The notes beneath the pieces are model-generated. The model made no database searches. It had not been told where the DNA came from and worked only from the letters and a program-made list of their open reading frames with translations. From CAZONU01 sp965370045 (lineage in GTDB: Bacteria > Planctomycetota > SZUA-567 > JAKLDR01), in assembly GCA_965370045.1 (NCBI GenBank), contig CBDUSI010000109.1, positions 1-15,233 on the forward strand: 15,233 bases of DNA, given 5' to 3'. The translations under genes were made by a program, and so were the position numbers. Positions within the stretch are counted from its first letter, which is position 1; every line of letters starts with the position of its first letter. Positions 5,589 through 13,504 of the stretch are shown here, in pieces.

Positions 5589-6399
5589 CGGCCGTCTTTC
5601 CCGCCCGCTGCGCGGCCTGAAGCTCGCCGCCGCCGCCGCGCTGGACCTGCTCTGGCCACCGGTCTGCCCGGCCTGCGGGACGGGGCTGGAGCCCGGAGAG
5701 CGGGACCCGCTCTGCGCCCGCTGCCGCCTGGCGCTGCCGCTCATCCGCGGTCGCACCTGCACGCGCTGCGGCACACCTCTGGGCCCCTTCGAGGACGACC
5801 GGGATGGCCGCAACTGCGCGGACTGCGGCGGCATGAACCTGGTCTTCAAGCGCGCCGCGGCCGCCGGGGTCTACGACGGTGCGCTGGCCGAGGTGATGAA
5901 GGTCTACAAGTACACGGCCCGCGCCCGCGGGGCACACCTGGCCGGCTTTCTCGCCGGGCTCTTGGCCGAAACGCTGGACTCGCCGGACTGCCCTCTGGCC
6001 GCCCGCGAGGCCGAGGTGCTGGTCCCCGTGCCGCTGCACCGCTCGCGCCGCCGCGCGCGGGGCTTCGACCAGACCGCCGAGTTGGCTCGCAAGCTCGCCC
6101 CCCTGCTGGGCCTCCCCCTGGAGCTGGGCCTGCTGGTCAAAACCCGGGCCACCGAGAGCCAGATGGGCCTGGCCCGCGCGACGCGCCTGGCGAACATCAA
6201 GGGTTCCTTCGTGGTCCGCCGCCCGGAACGCGTGGCCGGCAAGCTGGTCCTGCTGCTCGACGACGTCATGACCACCTGCGCCACCGCCGAGGAGTGCGCC
6301 CGCACCCTGCGCAACGCCGGGGCCCGCGAGGTGCGCGTGGCGGTGGTCTGCCGCACCGTGGCCGGCCGCGACACCGGCGCCGCCGCGGGAATAGCCTAG
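5581..6399 (+). CDS. comF: ComF-family amidophosphoribosyltransferase-like protein
   Basis: The 272-residue protein has an N-terminal double zinc finger with four Cys pairs (C29/C32, C45/C48, C60/C63, C79/C82), then the ComF phosphoribosyltransferase fold: VPVPLHRSRRRARGFDQ (148-164) and the PRPP loop LLLDDVMTTCATAEE (224-238) with D227-D228. ComF is required for natural transformation, where it is linked to uptake or handling of incoming single-stranded DNA; the related GntX has other roles. One oddity is that the loop reads TTCAT where TTGAT/TTGST is usual, so C233 replaces the loop Gly. GTG start at 5581 inside the preceding gene. The TAG stop lies within a copy of the dispersed-repeat core (6396-6409). 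Other transformation genes are not adjacent, but dprA is in the facing operon. Confidence 0.9.
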   Translation: MADGRLSRPLRGLKLAAAAALDLLWPPVCPACGTGLEPGERDPLCARCRLALPLIRGRTCTRCGTPLGPFEDDRDGRNCADCGGMNLVFKRAAAAGVYDGALAEVMKVYKYTARARGAHLAGFLAGLLAETLDSPDCPLAAREAEVLVPVPLHRSRRRARGFDQTAELARKLAPLLGLPLELGLLVKTRATESQMGLARATRLANIKGSFVVRRPERVAGKLVLLLDDVMTTCATAEECARTLRNAGAREVRVAVVCRTVAGRDTGAAAGIA

Positions 6400-6409
6400 C
6401 AGGCCGTTG
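6396..6409 (+). repeat. Third copy of the dispersed-repeat core
   Basis: CTAGCAGGCCGTTG is identical to the inner end of both terminal repeats (95-108 and 15107-15120), but the similarity does not extend further. It supplies the TAG stop codon of comF. It may be a decayed or solo end of the same element. Confidence 0.6.
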
Positions 6410-6467
6410 TAATCCGAGCCTCCGGAGCGTAGACTGTCGGCAGGGGAACCTGTTCACGGGAGGTAAC

Positions 6468-7793
6468 ATGCGCTGTCTGAGCCTGATCCTCAGTCTCTTC
6501 ATGCTTGCCGGAGCCGGCCGGGCCGCCGAACTGCTCAGCGGCCCCTACGTCATAGCCATAGAGAAGACCGGCGCCACGGTCTGCTGGCAGACCATGGAGA
6601 AGGCCTCCGGCAAGCTGCGCTATCGCGCGAAGGGCGCCGCCAAGTGGTCCGAGACCGCCGGGAAGACGACGCGCTTCCAGGCGGTCACGCTGGCCGGGCT
6701 CAAGCCCGGGGGGCGGTACGAAGTAGAGGTCCGCTCGGGCAAGAAGAAGCTCGGGGGCCTCAGCTTCGGCACCGCGCCGGAGAAGCTGGAGGCTTTCACC
6801 TTTTTCGTCTACGGCGACACCCGCAGCGACCCGATCGCCCACGCGCTGGTGGCCGGCGGCATGGCCGCGGAGGCCCGGCGCCTCAAGCAATTCACTTTCA
6901 CGGTGATCACCGGCGACCTGGCCCGCAACGGCTCCGACGAAGAGGCAACCGCCAGGCAGTTCTTCGATCCCGGCGAGCCCCTGCTGGGCATCATGCCCAT
7001 CGCCCCGCTGCGCGGCAACCATGAATGCGGCACCAAGCTCTTCGGCAAGTACTTCCCGGCGCCGCCGCGGCCCAAGGAGAGCAAGAACGCCGACGACTAC
7101 GTGGTGGACTACGGCTCGGTGCGGGTGATCATCCTCGACCAGTACGCGCCCGCCCGCAGCAAGGGCCCGCGCATGAAATGGCTGGCCGCGCGGCTGGCCG
7201 AGGCGGAGGACAAGTGGCGCTTTGTCGCGTTTCATGAGCCCATATACTCCAGCGGCGCGCACGGCAGCAACCGGGATTTCCGCAAGCTGGTCCAGCCCTT
7301 CCTGATCCAGGGCAAGGTCCACGCCGTGTTCGCGGGTCACGACCACAACTACGAGCGCACCAAGCCGGTCGGGGGAGTAACCCACTTCACGGCGGGAGGC
7401 GGCGGCGCCCCGCTGCGCCGCGGCCGGCCGCGGGCGGGTGACACTTTTTCGGTCAAGTTCGTGCCCACACTGCACTTCCTGACCGTCACGGTAACCAAGA
7501 CCAAGCTGACCGTGAAGGCCCACGCCCCGAAGGACGGGAAGTTCGAGGTCTTCGACCAGGTGAACATCCTCAAGGACTGCAAGTGGCCGGCCCGGAAGCC
7601 GGTCGGCGCGGGAGCCTCCAGCAGGGGGGCCGACTCCGGCGACGTTGTCGCCGCCGAGGTCTTTTACGGCGGCATACCCAACCCCTGGAGAGAGCCGATA
7701 ATGATCGGCGGGCTGGCCCTGCTGACCGTCGCGCTGGTGGGCAAGGCCGCCAAGGTGGCCGCGCGCGAACAGGGGCCGGACGCCGCAGCCTGA
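6468..7793 (+). CDS. Exported calcineurin-like metallophosphoesterase with purple-acid-phosphatase layout
   Basis: The 441-residue protein begins with a signal peptide (MRCLSLILSLFMLAGAGRAA, cleavage near 20), then a fibronectin-III-like domain (about 22-103) as in purple acid phosphatases. The phosphoesterase domain (about 108-365) carries GDTR (D117), GDLARNG (D150), RGNHE (N184, H185), FHEP (H256) and GHDHNYE (H291, H293), the complete di-metal set. The Tyr ligand of true purple acid phosphatases (GDxxY) is not present, so a plain metallophosphoesterase is likelier. A hydrophobic segment (about 411-426) near the C-terminus suggests membrane anchoring. The start at 6468 is set by GGGAGGTAAC directly upstream; an in-frame extension overlapping comF lacks a signal peptide. 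It lies 68 bases after comF in the same direction. Substrate unknown. Confidence 0.88.
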   Translation: MRCLSLILSLFMLAGAGRAAELLSGPYVIAIEKTGATVCWQTMEKASGKLRYRAKGAAKWSETAGKTTRFQAVTLAGLKPGGRYEVEVRSGKKKLGGLSFGTAPEKLEAFTFFVYGDTRSDPIAHALVAGGMAAEARRLKQFTFTVITGDLARNGSDEEATARQFFDPGEPLLGIMPIAPLRGNHECGTKLFGKYFPAPPRPKESKNADDYVVDYGSVRVIILDQYAPARSKGPRMKWLAARLAEAEDKWRFVAFHEPIYSSGAHGSNRDFRKLVQPFLIQGKVHAVFAGHDHNYERTKPVGGVTHFTAGGGGAPLRRGRPRAGDTFSVKFVPTLHFLTVTVTKTKLTVKAHAPKDGKFEVFDQVNILKDCKWPARKPVGAGASSRGADSGDVVAAEVFYGGIPNPWREPIMIGGLALLTVALVGKAAKVAAREQGPDAAA

Positions 7794-7872
7794 ACGCGGT
7801 CAGCTTTTCTGCGGGGCGTCCATGTTCGGGTGCTCCGAGGAGTCATCCGGCGCTGGCTGCAGATTCTGGAAA

Positions 7873-7913
7873 CCGCCCGGCCGGGCGGCAAGACTTTTCT
7901 TGATTATCCTTCG
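7873..7913 (+). terminator. Terminator-like hairpin after the phosphoesterase gene
   Basis: A perfect 16-bp palindrome, CCGCCCGGCCGGGCGG (7873-7888), is followed after six bases by TTTTCTTGATT. It lies between convergent genes, 80 bases after the phosphoesterase stop. The T-run does not directly abut the stem, so confidence is moderate. Confidence 0.45.
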
Positions 7914-7924
7914 CGACCGGAACG

Positions 7925-8884
7925 CTACTTAACTTCCGCCTTCTCTATAACCTTCTTGATCACGGCCTTCTCGTCCTCGCCCTCTTCAACTTCCTCCGCT
8001 TCCACCTTCTTGATAACGAAGTCTCCGGCCCAGTCTTCGGGACGCCCGCCTGGAATGGGCTTGATGTCTTCGAGTATCTTCTCGCAGCGCAGCCGGACCT
8101 CCAGGTCCGCGGTCTTCTTTCCGGTCCCGGTGACCAGATCCCGGACCCGCGCCCCCAGCTTGACCAGCGCCGCGTGAGCGTTGCTGCGCACGGTGTACTC
8201 GCGGGATTTCAATGCTTCCAGGTGCTTCCCGGCCTCGGCGAGCTGCGCCTCCGTCGCCTTGGGAGGCTTCCGGTACTCGCGGATCTTCCGGCCCATCTCG
8301 CGCACGGCCTTCACGACCGCGGGCGGCGGACCGTAGAACGGCTTGTGCACCGTCGAGTAGACCGGACCCTTGGCGCCTTTGTCGGGCTTGAGGTTCTCGT
8401 CCACGGCCAGGAACACCAGATACTTCTGGCCCTTCTGGAAAGAGGCCTCCGTGAGGATGTCCTTCTCGGCCGGAATGCGCTTCTTGGGGTCCTTCTGCTG
8501 CAACCTGCGCCGGGCACCGTAGTAGTCGAAGTGCCGGAGGACGACGGTGATCTCCTTGACGCCCTGCGGGCCGCGGAGCATGTCCACCACCCGGCAGCGG
8601 ATCCGCTGGGCCTTGCCCCCGAACTGCCGCGCGCCGCCCACCCCCATCCCGAAGCGATTCGGCTGGGGAAGCGCCGGCCCGGCCTTCTCCTCTTCGGCCT
8701 TGCCCGCGGCGATCACCTCGACCACCGCCGCGGTGCTGAACCTGGCGGCCTGGCGCTCTATCTGAGGAAGCTGCCGCTTGGTGACCGTGTCAGGCGGGCG
8801 GGGCTTCTCAGCGCCCCGGGCGCGGCCCGGCAGCAAGGCGGCGGGCAGCACCAGCAGCGCGGCGAGCGTACCCGAACGAATCAT
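7925..8884 (-). CDS. Exported protein with HEAT-like module, function unknown
   Basis: The 319-residue protein begins with a signal peptide (MIRSGTLAALLVLPAALLPG, cleavage near ARGA-E25). Residues 50-195 read like a small beta-rich domain: TAAVVEVIAAG, QRIRCRVVDMLRG, ITVVLRHF and FQKGQKYLVFLAVDE. A HEAT-like module follows (221-275: Y230-T-V-R ... D260-L-E-V-R ... IL) and matches the one in the PDZ protein at 2177-2887. The tail alternates basic IKKV and acidic EEVEEGEDE blocks. I chose Met at 8884, the head of the signal sequence, with GGAGG about ten bases upstream, over the longer form from 8929. It lies 72 bases after the sugar kinase and may have its own promoter. I do not recognise a function. 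Confidence 0.8.
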   Translation of the reverse strand: MIRSGTLAALLVLPAALLPGRARGAEKPRPPDTVTKRQLPQIERQAARFSTAAVVEVIAAGKAEEEKAGPALPQPNRFGMGVGGARQFGGKAQRIRCRVVDMLRGPQGVKEITVVLRHFDYYGARRRLQQKDPKKRIPAEKDILTEASFQKGQKYLVFLAVDENLKPDKGAKGPVYSTVHKPFYGPPPAVVKAVREMGRKIREYRKPPKATEAQLAEAGKHLEALKSREYTVRSNAHAALVKLGARVRDLVTGTGKKTADLEVRLRCEKILEDIKPIPGGRPEDWAGDFVIKKVEAEEVEEGEDEKAVIKKVIEKAEVK

Positions 8885-8912
8885 GTCCTGCGGCCTCCAA
8901 ACTCCCGGGGGA

Positions 8913-8918
8913 ATTATA
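8913..8918 (-). promoter_or_regulatory. Possible -10 box for the exported HEAT-module protein
   Basis: A perfect TATAAT lies on the minus strand 29 bases before the start codon, in the 72-base gap after the kinase gene. The -35 region is poor (only TT of TTGACA at suitable spacing), so this could be a weak or activator-dependent internal promoter, or chance. Confidence 0.35.
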
Positions 8919-8956
8919 ACCGTCGCCACCTCCCGAGGTAAGCGGAAAAAGCCCGG

Positions 8957-9880
8957 CTAGACTTCCGCGATCTCCACCGTCGCGGCCAGGCGCTCGACCT
9001 CGGCGCGCTCCAGCCGGCCGATTGCCGCGCTGGCCGCCTGGGCCGCGCCGCAGGCGACAGCCAGGCGCAGGGCGGGCTCGGGCCCCTCGGCGCGGCACGC
9101 CAGATAACCAGCGTTGAAGGCGTCTCCCGCGCCCACCGTGTTCAGCGCCTCCACCGGCCCGCAGCGCGCATGCAGCGCGCGGCCCCCGGCGACGACCACC
9201 GCGCCCGCCGCGCCCAGCTTGGCGAGCACGCTGCCCACCCCGCGGGAGACAAGCTCCCGCGCGGCGTCCCGGGCTTCCGTCACCGTCCCGGCGCCGCGGC
9301 CGGTCAGCTCGGCAAGCTCGGCCACATTGACGGAAAGTATCTCCGGCAAGGCGTCGCAGGCCGCGGCCAGCGCCGGCCCGCTGGAGTCGACCAACAGCTC
9401 CGCCCCGCGCTCCCGCGCCGCGCTCAGCAGCCCGGCGAAGCTTTCCGGCGAGGCGCCCGGCGGCAGCGAGCCGCAGGCCGCCAGCAGATCGCCGGCGCCC
9501 AGGCGGGGAAGCAGAATATCGGCGAGCTTGGCGACGTGCTCTTCCGAAAGCGCCGGCCCGCGCTCGCGAAGATGGGCCTCGCTCCCGGCCTCCGGGTCAA
9601 GGACAGTAACGTTGCTGCGGGTGGGCGCCTCGAAGTCCGCCGCCAGCACCTCGACGCCCAGCGACTTGAAGCTCTGCTCGTAAAAGGGCAGCTCGCCGCG
9701 GCCTATCAGCCCCGCGGCGACTGACCTCACGCCCAGCACGGCGAGGTCCCGGGCCAGGTTGAAACCCTTGCCGGCGGCCAGCAGCGCGACCAGCTCGGCA
9801 CGCAACACCCCGCCCGCCGCGAAGCCGGGCACGCGCAGCACGCGGTCCAGCGCGGCGTTGAGGGTCAGCGTGTAGATCAC
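8957..9880 (-). CDS. PfkB-family sugar kinase, 1-phosphofructokinase / tagatose-6-phosphate kinase type
   Basis: The 307-residue protein has the layout of the FruK/LacC/PfkB branch: MIYTLTLNAALDR (D12 in the sugar-binding strand), AAGKGFNLARDLAVLG (36-50), GSLPPG (137-142) and the ATP-site/catalytic motif NTVGAGDAFNAGYL (247-260), with D253 as catalytic base. These enzymes phosphorylate fructose-1-P, fructose-6-P or tagatose-6-P in the cytoplasm. Differences from the usual family pattern are A37 for the second Gly of GGKG and N247 for the Asp of DTVGAGD, so substrate cannot be fixed. No PTS or sugar-transport genes are nearby. The GTG start (9878-9880) overlaps the dprA TGA in GTGA, which implies translational coupling. 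Confidence 0.85.
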   Translation of the reverse strand: MIYTLTLNAALDRVLRVPGFAAGGVLRAELVALLAAGKGFNLARDLAVLGVRSVAAGLIGRGELPFYEQSFKSLGVEVLAADFEAPTRSNVTVLDPEAGSEAHLRERGPALSEEHVAKLADILLPRLGAGDLLAACGSLPPGASPESFAGLLSAARERGAELLVDSSGPALAAACDALPEILSVNVAELAELTGRGAGTVTEARDAARELVSRGVGSVLAKLGAAGAVVVAGGRALHARCGPVEALNTVGAGDAFNAGYLACRAEGPEPALRLAVACGAAQAASAAIGRLERAEVERLAATVEIAEV

Positions 9881-11070
9881 TTGGCAGTCCGCACGTAGCG
9901 CTGCCCGGGCAGCCGCTTGGCCAGCCGGCGGATCTCCAGAACCATCAGGGCGCTGGCCACCTCCGCGGGGGGCAGCCCGCAGTCCTCGATCAGCGCGTCG
10001 ACCTGCACGGCGTCGCTGGAGAGCCGCTCGAACACCGCGCGCTCCTTGCTGTTAAGCCCCGCGGCGCGCAGGTCGAGCTCGCCCTGCACCGCCTCTGCGC
10101 TTCCCGCGCCGTCGCCAGCAGCGGCGGCGATGGCGGGCAGCTTCAGGCCCACCAGGTCATCGGCCACCGGGCCGAGTTCGTCGAGGATGTCCTGCGCGTC
10201 CTCGACCAGCTTGGCCCCGGAGCGCTTGATGAGACTGTTGGGCCCGGCCGACAGGCTGCTGTCCACCTTGCCGGGCAGGGCGAAGACCTCGCGGCCCTGC
10301 TCCAGCGCGCAATGAGCAGTAATCAGCGAGCCCGAGCGCCGGGTGCCCTCCACGATCAGCACGCCCAGCGACAGGCCGCTGATCAGGCGGTTGCGCCGCG
10401 GGAAGTTCTCGCGGTTGGGGGGCGTGTCCAGGGGCAGCTCGCTGAGCAGCGCACCGCTGGCCGCCACGCGCCCGGCAAGCTCCTCGTTCTCGGGAGGATA
10501 CACGCCGGCCAGGCCCCGGCCCATCACCGCGAGGGTCCGCCCGCCGGCCTCCAGCGCGCCCCGGTGCGCGGCGCTGTCGATCCCCCGAGCCAGGCCGCTG
10601 ACGACGGTGAAGCCCATCCCGGCCAGCTCGCGGGCGAAGCGCTCCGCCTGCGTCTTTCCGTAGTAAGTGCCGCGCCGCGCGCCGACGATGCCCAGGGCCA
10701 GGGCGTCCTCGGGCAGCAGCTTCCCCTTTACGTAGAGCACCAGCGGCGGATCGTAAATCTGCTTGAGGGCCGGCGGGTAGGCGTCGTCGGTATAGGCCAG
10801 AAGGGCGACGCCCAGCTCTTTCGCGCGAGACAATTCCTGTTCGGCGAGCTCCAACCCCTTGCCGGAGGCCAGGCTCAGCGACCGCTTGGGGCCGACGCCG
10901 TCGACCTCCTCGGTGCGCGAGGCCGGCGCGGCCAGGATGCCCTGCACTGAGCCAAAAGTACGTAGGAGGCGCCGATAGGTCACCGCCCCCACGCCGGCGG
11001 TGAGCTGCAGGGCCAGCAGCTCCCGGAGCTCCGGGGCCCGCGAGCCGGGGGGAATCAGCGGCTCAGCCAT
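9877..11070 (-). CDS. dprA: DNA processing protein DprA (Smf)
   Basis: The 397-residue protein has an N-terminal helical helix-hairpin-helix/SAM-like part (about 10-75), the Rossmann-like DprA core (about 90-300) and a C-terminal winged-helix domain (about 335-390). Core motifs are GARRGTYYG (130-138), SGLARGIDSAAHRGAL (158-173), PRRNRLISGLS (224-234), EGTRRSGSLITA (241-252) and FALPG (263-267). DprA binds incoming single-stranded DNA and loads RecA during natural transformation. It lies in the leftward operon, 69 bases after aroB, and its stop overlaps the sugar-kinase start. Placement beside aroB is not a known functional link. Only a G-rich stretch (GGGGCGGG) precedes the start. ComF is encoded about 3.5 kb away in the facing operon. 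Confidence 0.95.
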   Translation of the reverse strand: MAEPLIPPGSRAPELRELLALQLTAGVGAVTYRRLLRTFGSVQGILAAPASRTEEVDGVGPKRSLSLASGKGLELAEQELSRAKELGVALLAYTDDAYPPALKQIYDPPLVLYVKGKLLPEDALALGIVGARRGTYYGKTQAERFARELAGMGFTVVSGLARGIDSAAHRGALEAGGRTLAVMGRGLAGVYPPENEELAGRVAASGALLSELPLDTPPNRENFPRRNRLISGLSLGVLIVEGTRRSGSLITAHCALEQGREVFALPGKVDSSLSAGPNSLIKRSGAKLVEDAQDILDELGPVADDLVGLKLPAIAAAAGDGAGSAEAVQGELDLRAAGLNSKERAVFERLSSDAVQVDALIEDCGLPPAEVASALMVLEIRRLAKRLPGQRYVRTAK

Positions 11071-11139
11071 TCGCGCCCGCCCCGCGGAGGTGCTGCTTCA
11101 GTACCCCGCGGCCATTGTCAGCTTGGTGGCGCCGCGCGC

Positions 11140-12228
11140 TCAAGGGCAGGCCTCGAGACACTTCCGAACGTCATCTTCGGAAACGTCCTCGAATATCTCG
11201 GCGGAGCCGATGGCCACCGGCAGCACCAGGCGGGGCCGGCCGCCGCGGGCCTTCTTGTCCCGGCCCATGAGTTCGAAGAGCCGGCCGCGGTCCACGTCGC
11301 CCAGCTCGACGGGCAGGTCCAAGGCTCTCAACAGGCGAACGGCGCGTTCGAGGTCGCCGGCCCCCAGGCGCCCCAGGCGGACCGCCAGGCGGCAGGCGAC
11401 GGCCATGCCCACGGCCACCGCTTCGCCGTGCAGCAGCGTCTTGTAACCGTGATACGTCTCCAGCGCGTGGCCGAAGGTGTGCCCCAGGTTGAGCAGGGCG
11501 CGGACGCCGGTCTCGCGCTCGTCCTCCTCGACTATCCGGCGCTTGAGCTCCACCGACCGGCGCACCGCCTCGAGCAGCGCAGTCCCCTCCCGCGCCAGGA
11601 TGTCCCCCGGCGACTTCTCGAGCATCTCGAAGAGCCCGGCGTCGCCCAGCAGCCCGGCCTTGACCACCTCGGCCGCGCCGGCGGCCAGCTCCCGCTCGGG
11701 CAGGGTGGCCAGCATCTCGGGATCGGCCAGCACCAGGCAGGGCTGATGGAAAGCGCCCACCAGGTTCTTGCCGCCGGCCAGGTCAACGGCGGTCTTGCCG
11801 CCCACCGAGCTGTCAACCATGGCCAGCAGCGTAGTGGGCACCTGCACGTGGGGAAGGCCGCGCATGTACAGGGCGGCGACCAGCCCGGCGACGTCGCCGA
11901 CTACGCCACCGCCCAGCGCGACCACCGCCGAGGAGCGATCCAGCCCCGCGGCCAGCGCCGCCTCGCAGAGCCTCTCCGCGGTGGCCAGCCGCTTGGACTC
12001 CTCCCCGGCGGGGAAGATGGCCTCCGAGGCTTCCAGGCCCGCCCCGCGCAGCGACTCCAGCGCGCGCGCGCCGTAGAGCGGCCAGACGTCCGTGTCGCTC
12101 ATGACCAGACAGCGCCGCGCCGCGGGCAGAGCCTCGCAGGCCGCCGGGCCCAGCGTGTCCAGCAGCCCCGCGGCCAGCCGGACCTGGTAGCTGCCGCCGG
12201 AAGAGGTGTTGACGGTGATAGTGTGCAT
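11140..12228 (-). CDS. aroB: 3-dehydroquinate synthase
   Basis: The 362-residue enzyme catalyses step two of the shikimate pathway, DAHP to 3-dehydroquinate, using NAD and a divalent metal. Visible motifs are GEESK (75-79), the NAD-binding LGGGVVGDVAG (105-115), PTTLLAMVDSSVGGKTAVD (131-149), GGKNLVGAF (152-160) and the metal ligands E187 (AAEVVK), H250 (NLGHTFGHALE, with H254) and H267 (LLHGEA). Length is normal. I start it at the ATG 12228 (MHTITVNTSSGGSY), where AroB proteins normally begin; an upstream in-frame extension lies inside the preceding gene and is Arg-rich. The preceding gene stops 4 bases upstream, so translation is coupled; no clear ribosome-binding site is seen. Confidence 0.97.
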   Translation of the reverse strand: MHTITVNTSSGGSYQVRLAAGLLDTLGPAACEALPAARRCLVMSDTDVWPLYGARALESLRGAGLEASEAIFPAGEESKRLATAERLCEAALAAGLDRSSAVVALGGGVVGDVAGLVAALYMRGLPHVQVPTTLLAMVDSSVGGKTAVDLAGGKNLVGAFHQPCLVLADPEMLATLPERELAAGAAEVVKAGLLGDAGLFEMLEKSPGDILAREGTALLEAVRRSVELKRRIVEEDERETGVRALLNLGHTFGHALETYHGYKTLLHGEAVAVGMAVACRLAVRLGRLGAGDLERAVRLLRALDLPVELGDVDRGRLFELMGRDKKARGGRPRLVLPVAIGSAEIFEDVSEDDVRKCLEACP

Positions 12229-12232
12229 GGGC

Positions 12233-13453
12233 TCAGGCGTCGTCCGTCTTCTCCGGCTCCGCGTCCGCGTCCTGCCCCCCGGCCTCCGGGTCCTCAGAGT
12301 CTTCAGAGTCCTGGGCAGCAGCGCCCTCTTTACCCTTATCAGGGTCCGGGTCCGGCTCCTTCCCGTCCGCCTGGAGCCCGGCCAATTCCAGCTGCCGCTT
12401 GAGCCGCTGGCGGCCATGCTTGCGCCGGCCCAGGCGCTCGGCGCGCTTCTCCTCGCTCTCGCGGGTCTCGCCGCGCACCGCGAAGTACAGGACGATCATG
12501 CCGATCAGCGCCACCACCACGATGGCCACGGTCAAGTGAACCGAATCCCGGGCGGTGACCCCCGCGGGCTTCATGCTCAGGGTCAGGATCAGCGGGTGGA
12601 CCTCCCAGTACTTGTCCTTGCGCTGGTACGGGAAGCGCTTCATGAACACGCCGGTGAACTCGTAGAGCTCGCGCTCCTCGAACTTGTCGGGGGACTCGGC
12701 GACCAGCACCACGAATATGTAGGGGGCGCGCTTTACCCCGGCGTCGCGCACGAAGAGCATGGTGGTGTCCGGGACGCCGGAGTCGCTCAGCGGCCAGCCG
12801 TATATCTTGAACTTGCGGAGGACCATCACCCGCATATTGATGAGCTTGCCGCGGTGGAAGTCCTGGCTTTTCATCATGTCCCCGTGGGTGAGCTTGGGGT
12901 CGGCGCGCTCGGCCAGCACCTGGGGCGGATGGGTCCGCAGGAAGCGGTAGATGTGCGCGACTATCTCGTGCTCGCCCTTGATCTCGAAGCCGACCCGCGG
13001 GCTGGTCTGCAGGAGCATGTTGGTGTCCCAGGCGTTGCCCAGGACGTCGTGGTCCATCTCGGGAAGCGGCTTGAACTTGGGCAGTATCGGCCGGAACTTC
13101 ACGCCGCCCTTGCCGATGATCTCCGGTATCTTCACCGGCGGCGAGGTTTCCGTCTTGCCAGCGGTCCCCGCCCGGGTCTCCCCGAGTCCATTGCCGGGAG
13201 GCAGGCCAATGTCCTCGGGCCCCGCCACCCGAGGGGTGGTGCGCACCACGTAGACCATCAACCCGCCAAACACGATGATCGCGGCCAGCACCACCATCCG
13301 AATCCAGCCGAGCTTGCCGGCGGCTTCGCCGCGGTTCCTGGTGGGCAGGAACATTTTCAGGTAATTGCCCTCGTCCTTGCGGCGCTCGACCACCTCCGCG
13401 AAGATGTTTTCTTTTCTCTTCTTCCTGAGCGCTCCGCCGGTGAAGTCAATCAC
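12233..13453 (-). CDS. Two-TM membrane protein of unknown function
   Basis: The 406-residue protein has a basic cytoplasmic N-terminus (1-48), TM1 at about 49-70, a large external domain (71-303), TM2 at about 304-326 and a very charged tail (327-406: first basic, RKHGRQRLKRQ, then Asp/Glu-rich to the end). The external domain contains a Gly/Pro-rich linker and two stretches of interest, GKLINMRVMVLRKFKIYGWPL (202-222) and YEFTGVFMKRFPYQRKDKYW (264-283). They suggest a beta-rich, possibly OB-like fold resembling hypothetical proteins I associate with Planctomycetota (memory only). The GTG start has GAGGAG eight bases upstream and a good promoter. It is first in the aroB-dprA operon, which says little about its role. 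Confidence 0.8.
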   Translation of the reverse strand: MIDFTGGALRKKRKENIFAEVVERRKDEGNYLKMFLPTRNRGEAAGKLGWIRMVVLAAIIVFGGLMVYVVRTTPRVAGPEDIGLPPGNGLGETRAGTAGKTETSPPVKIPEIIGKGGVKFRPILPKFKPLPEMDHDVLGNAWDTNMLLQTSPRVGFEIKGEHEIVAHIYRFLRTHPPQVLAERADPKLTHGDMMKSQDFHRGKLINMRVMVLRKFKIYGWPLSDSGVPDTTMLFVRDAGVKRAPYIFVVLVAESPDKFEERELYEFTGVFMKRFPYQRKDKYWEVHPLILTLSMKPAGVTARDSVHLTVAIVVVALIGMIVLYFAVRGETRESEEKRAERLGRRKHGRQRLKRQLELAGLQADGKEPDPDPDKGKEGAAAQDSEDSEDPEAGGQDADAEPEKTDDA

Positions 13454-13476
13454 GGGATTATCTCCTCACAGAGTGT

Positions 13477-13504
13477 AGTTTACGCCCTGGGCCAGGGGTG
13501 TCAA
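13477..13504 (-). promoter_or_regulatory. Promoter of the leftward operon with palindromic spacer
   Basis: On the minus strand a perfect TTGACA (13499-13504), a 16-base spacer and TAAACT (13477-13482, 4/6) lie just before the first gene of the operon. The leader would be under 20 bases, ending in GAGGAG. The spacer holds a perfect inverted repeat, CCCTGG-G-CCAGGG (13485-13497), a natural repressor-binding position. Confidence 0.65.
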
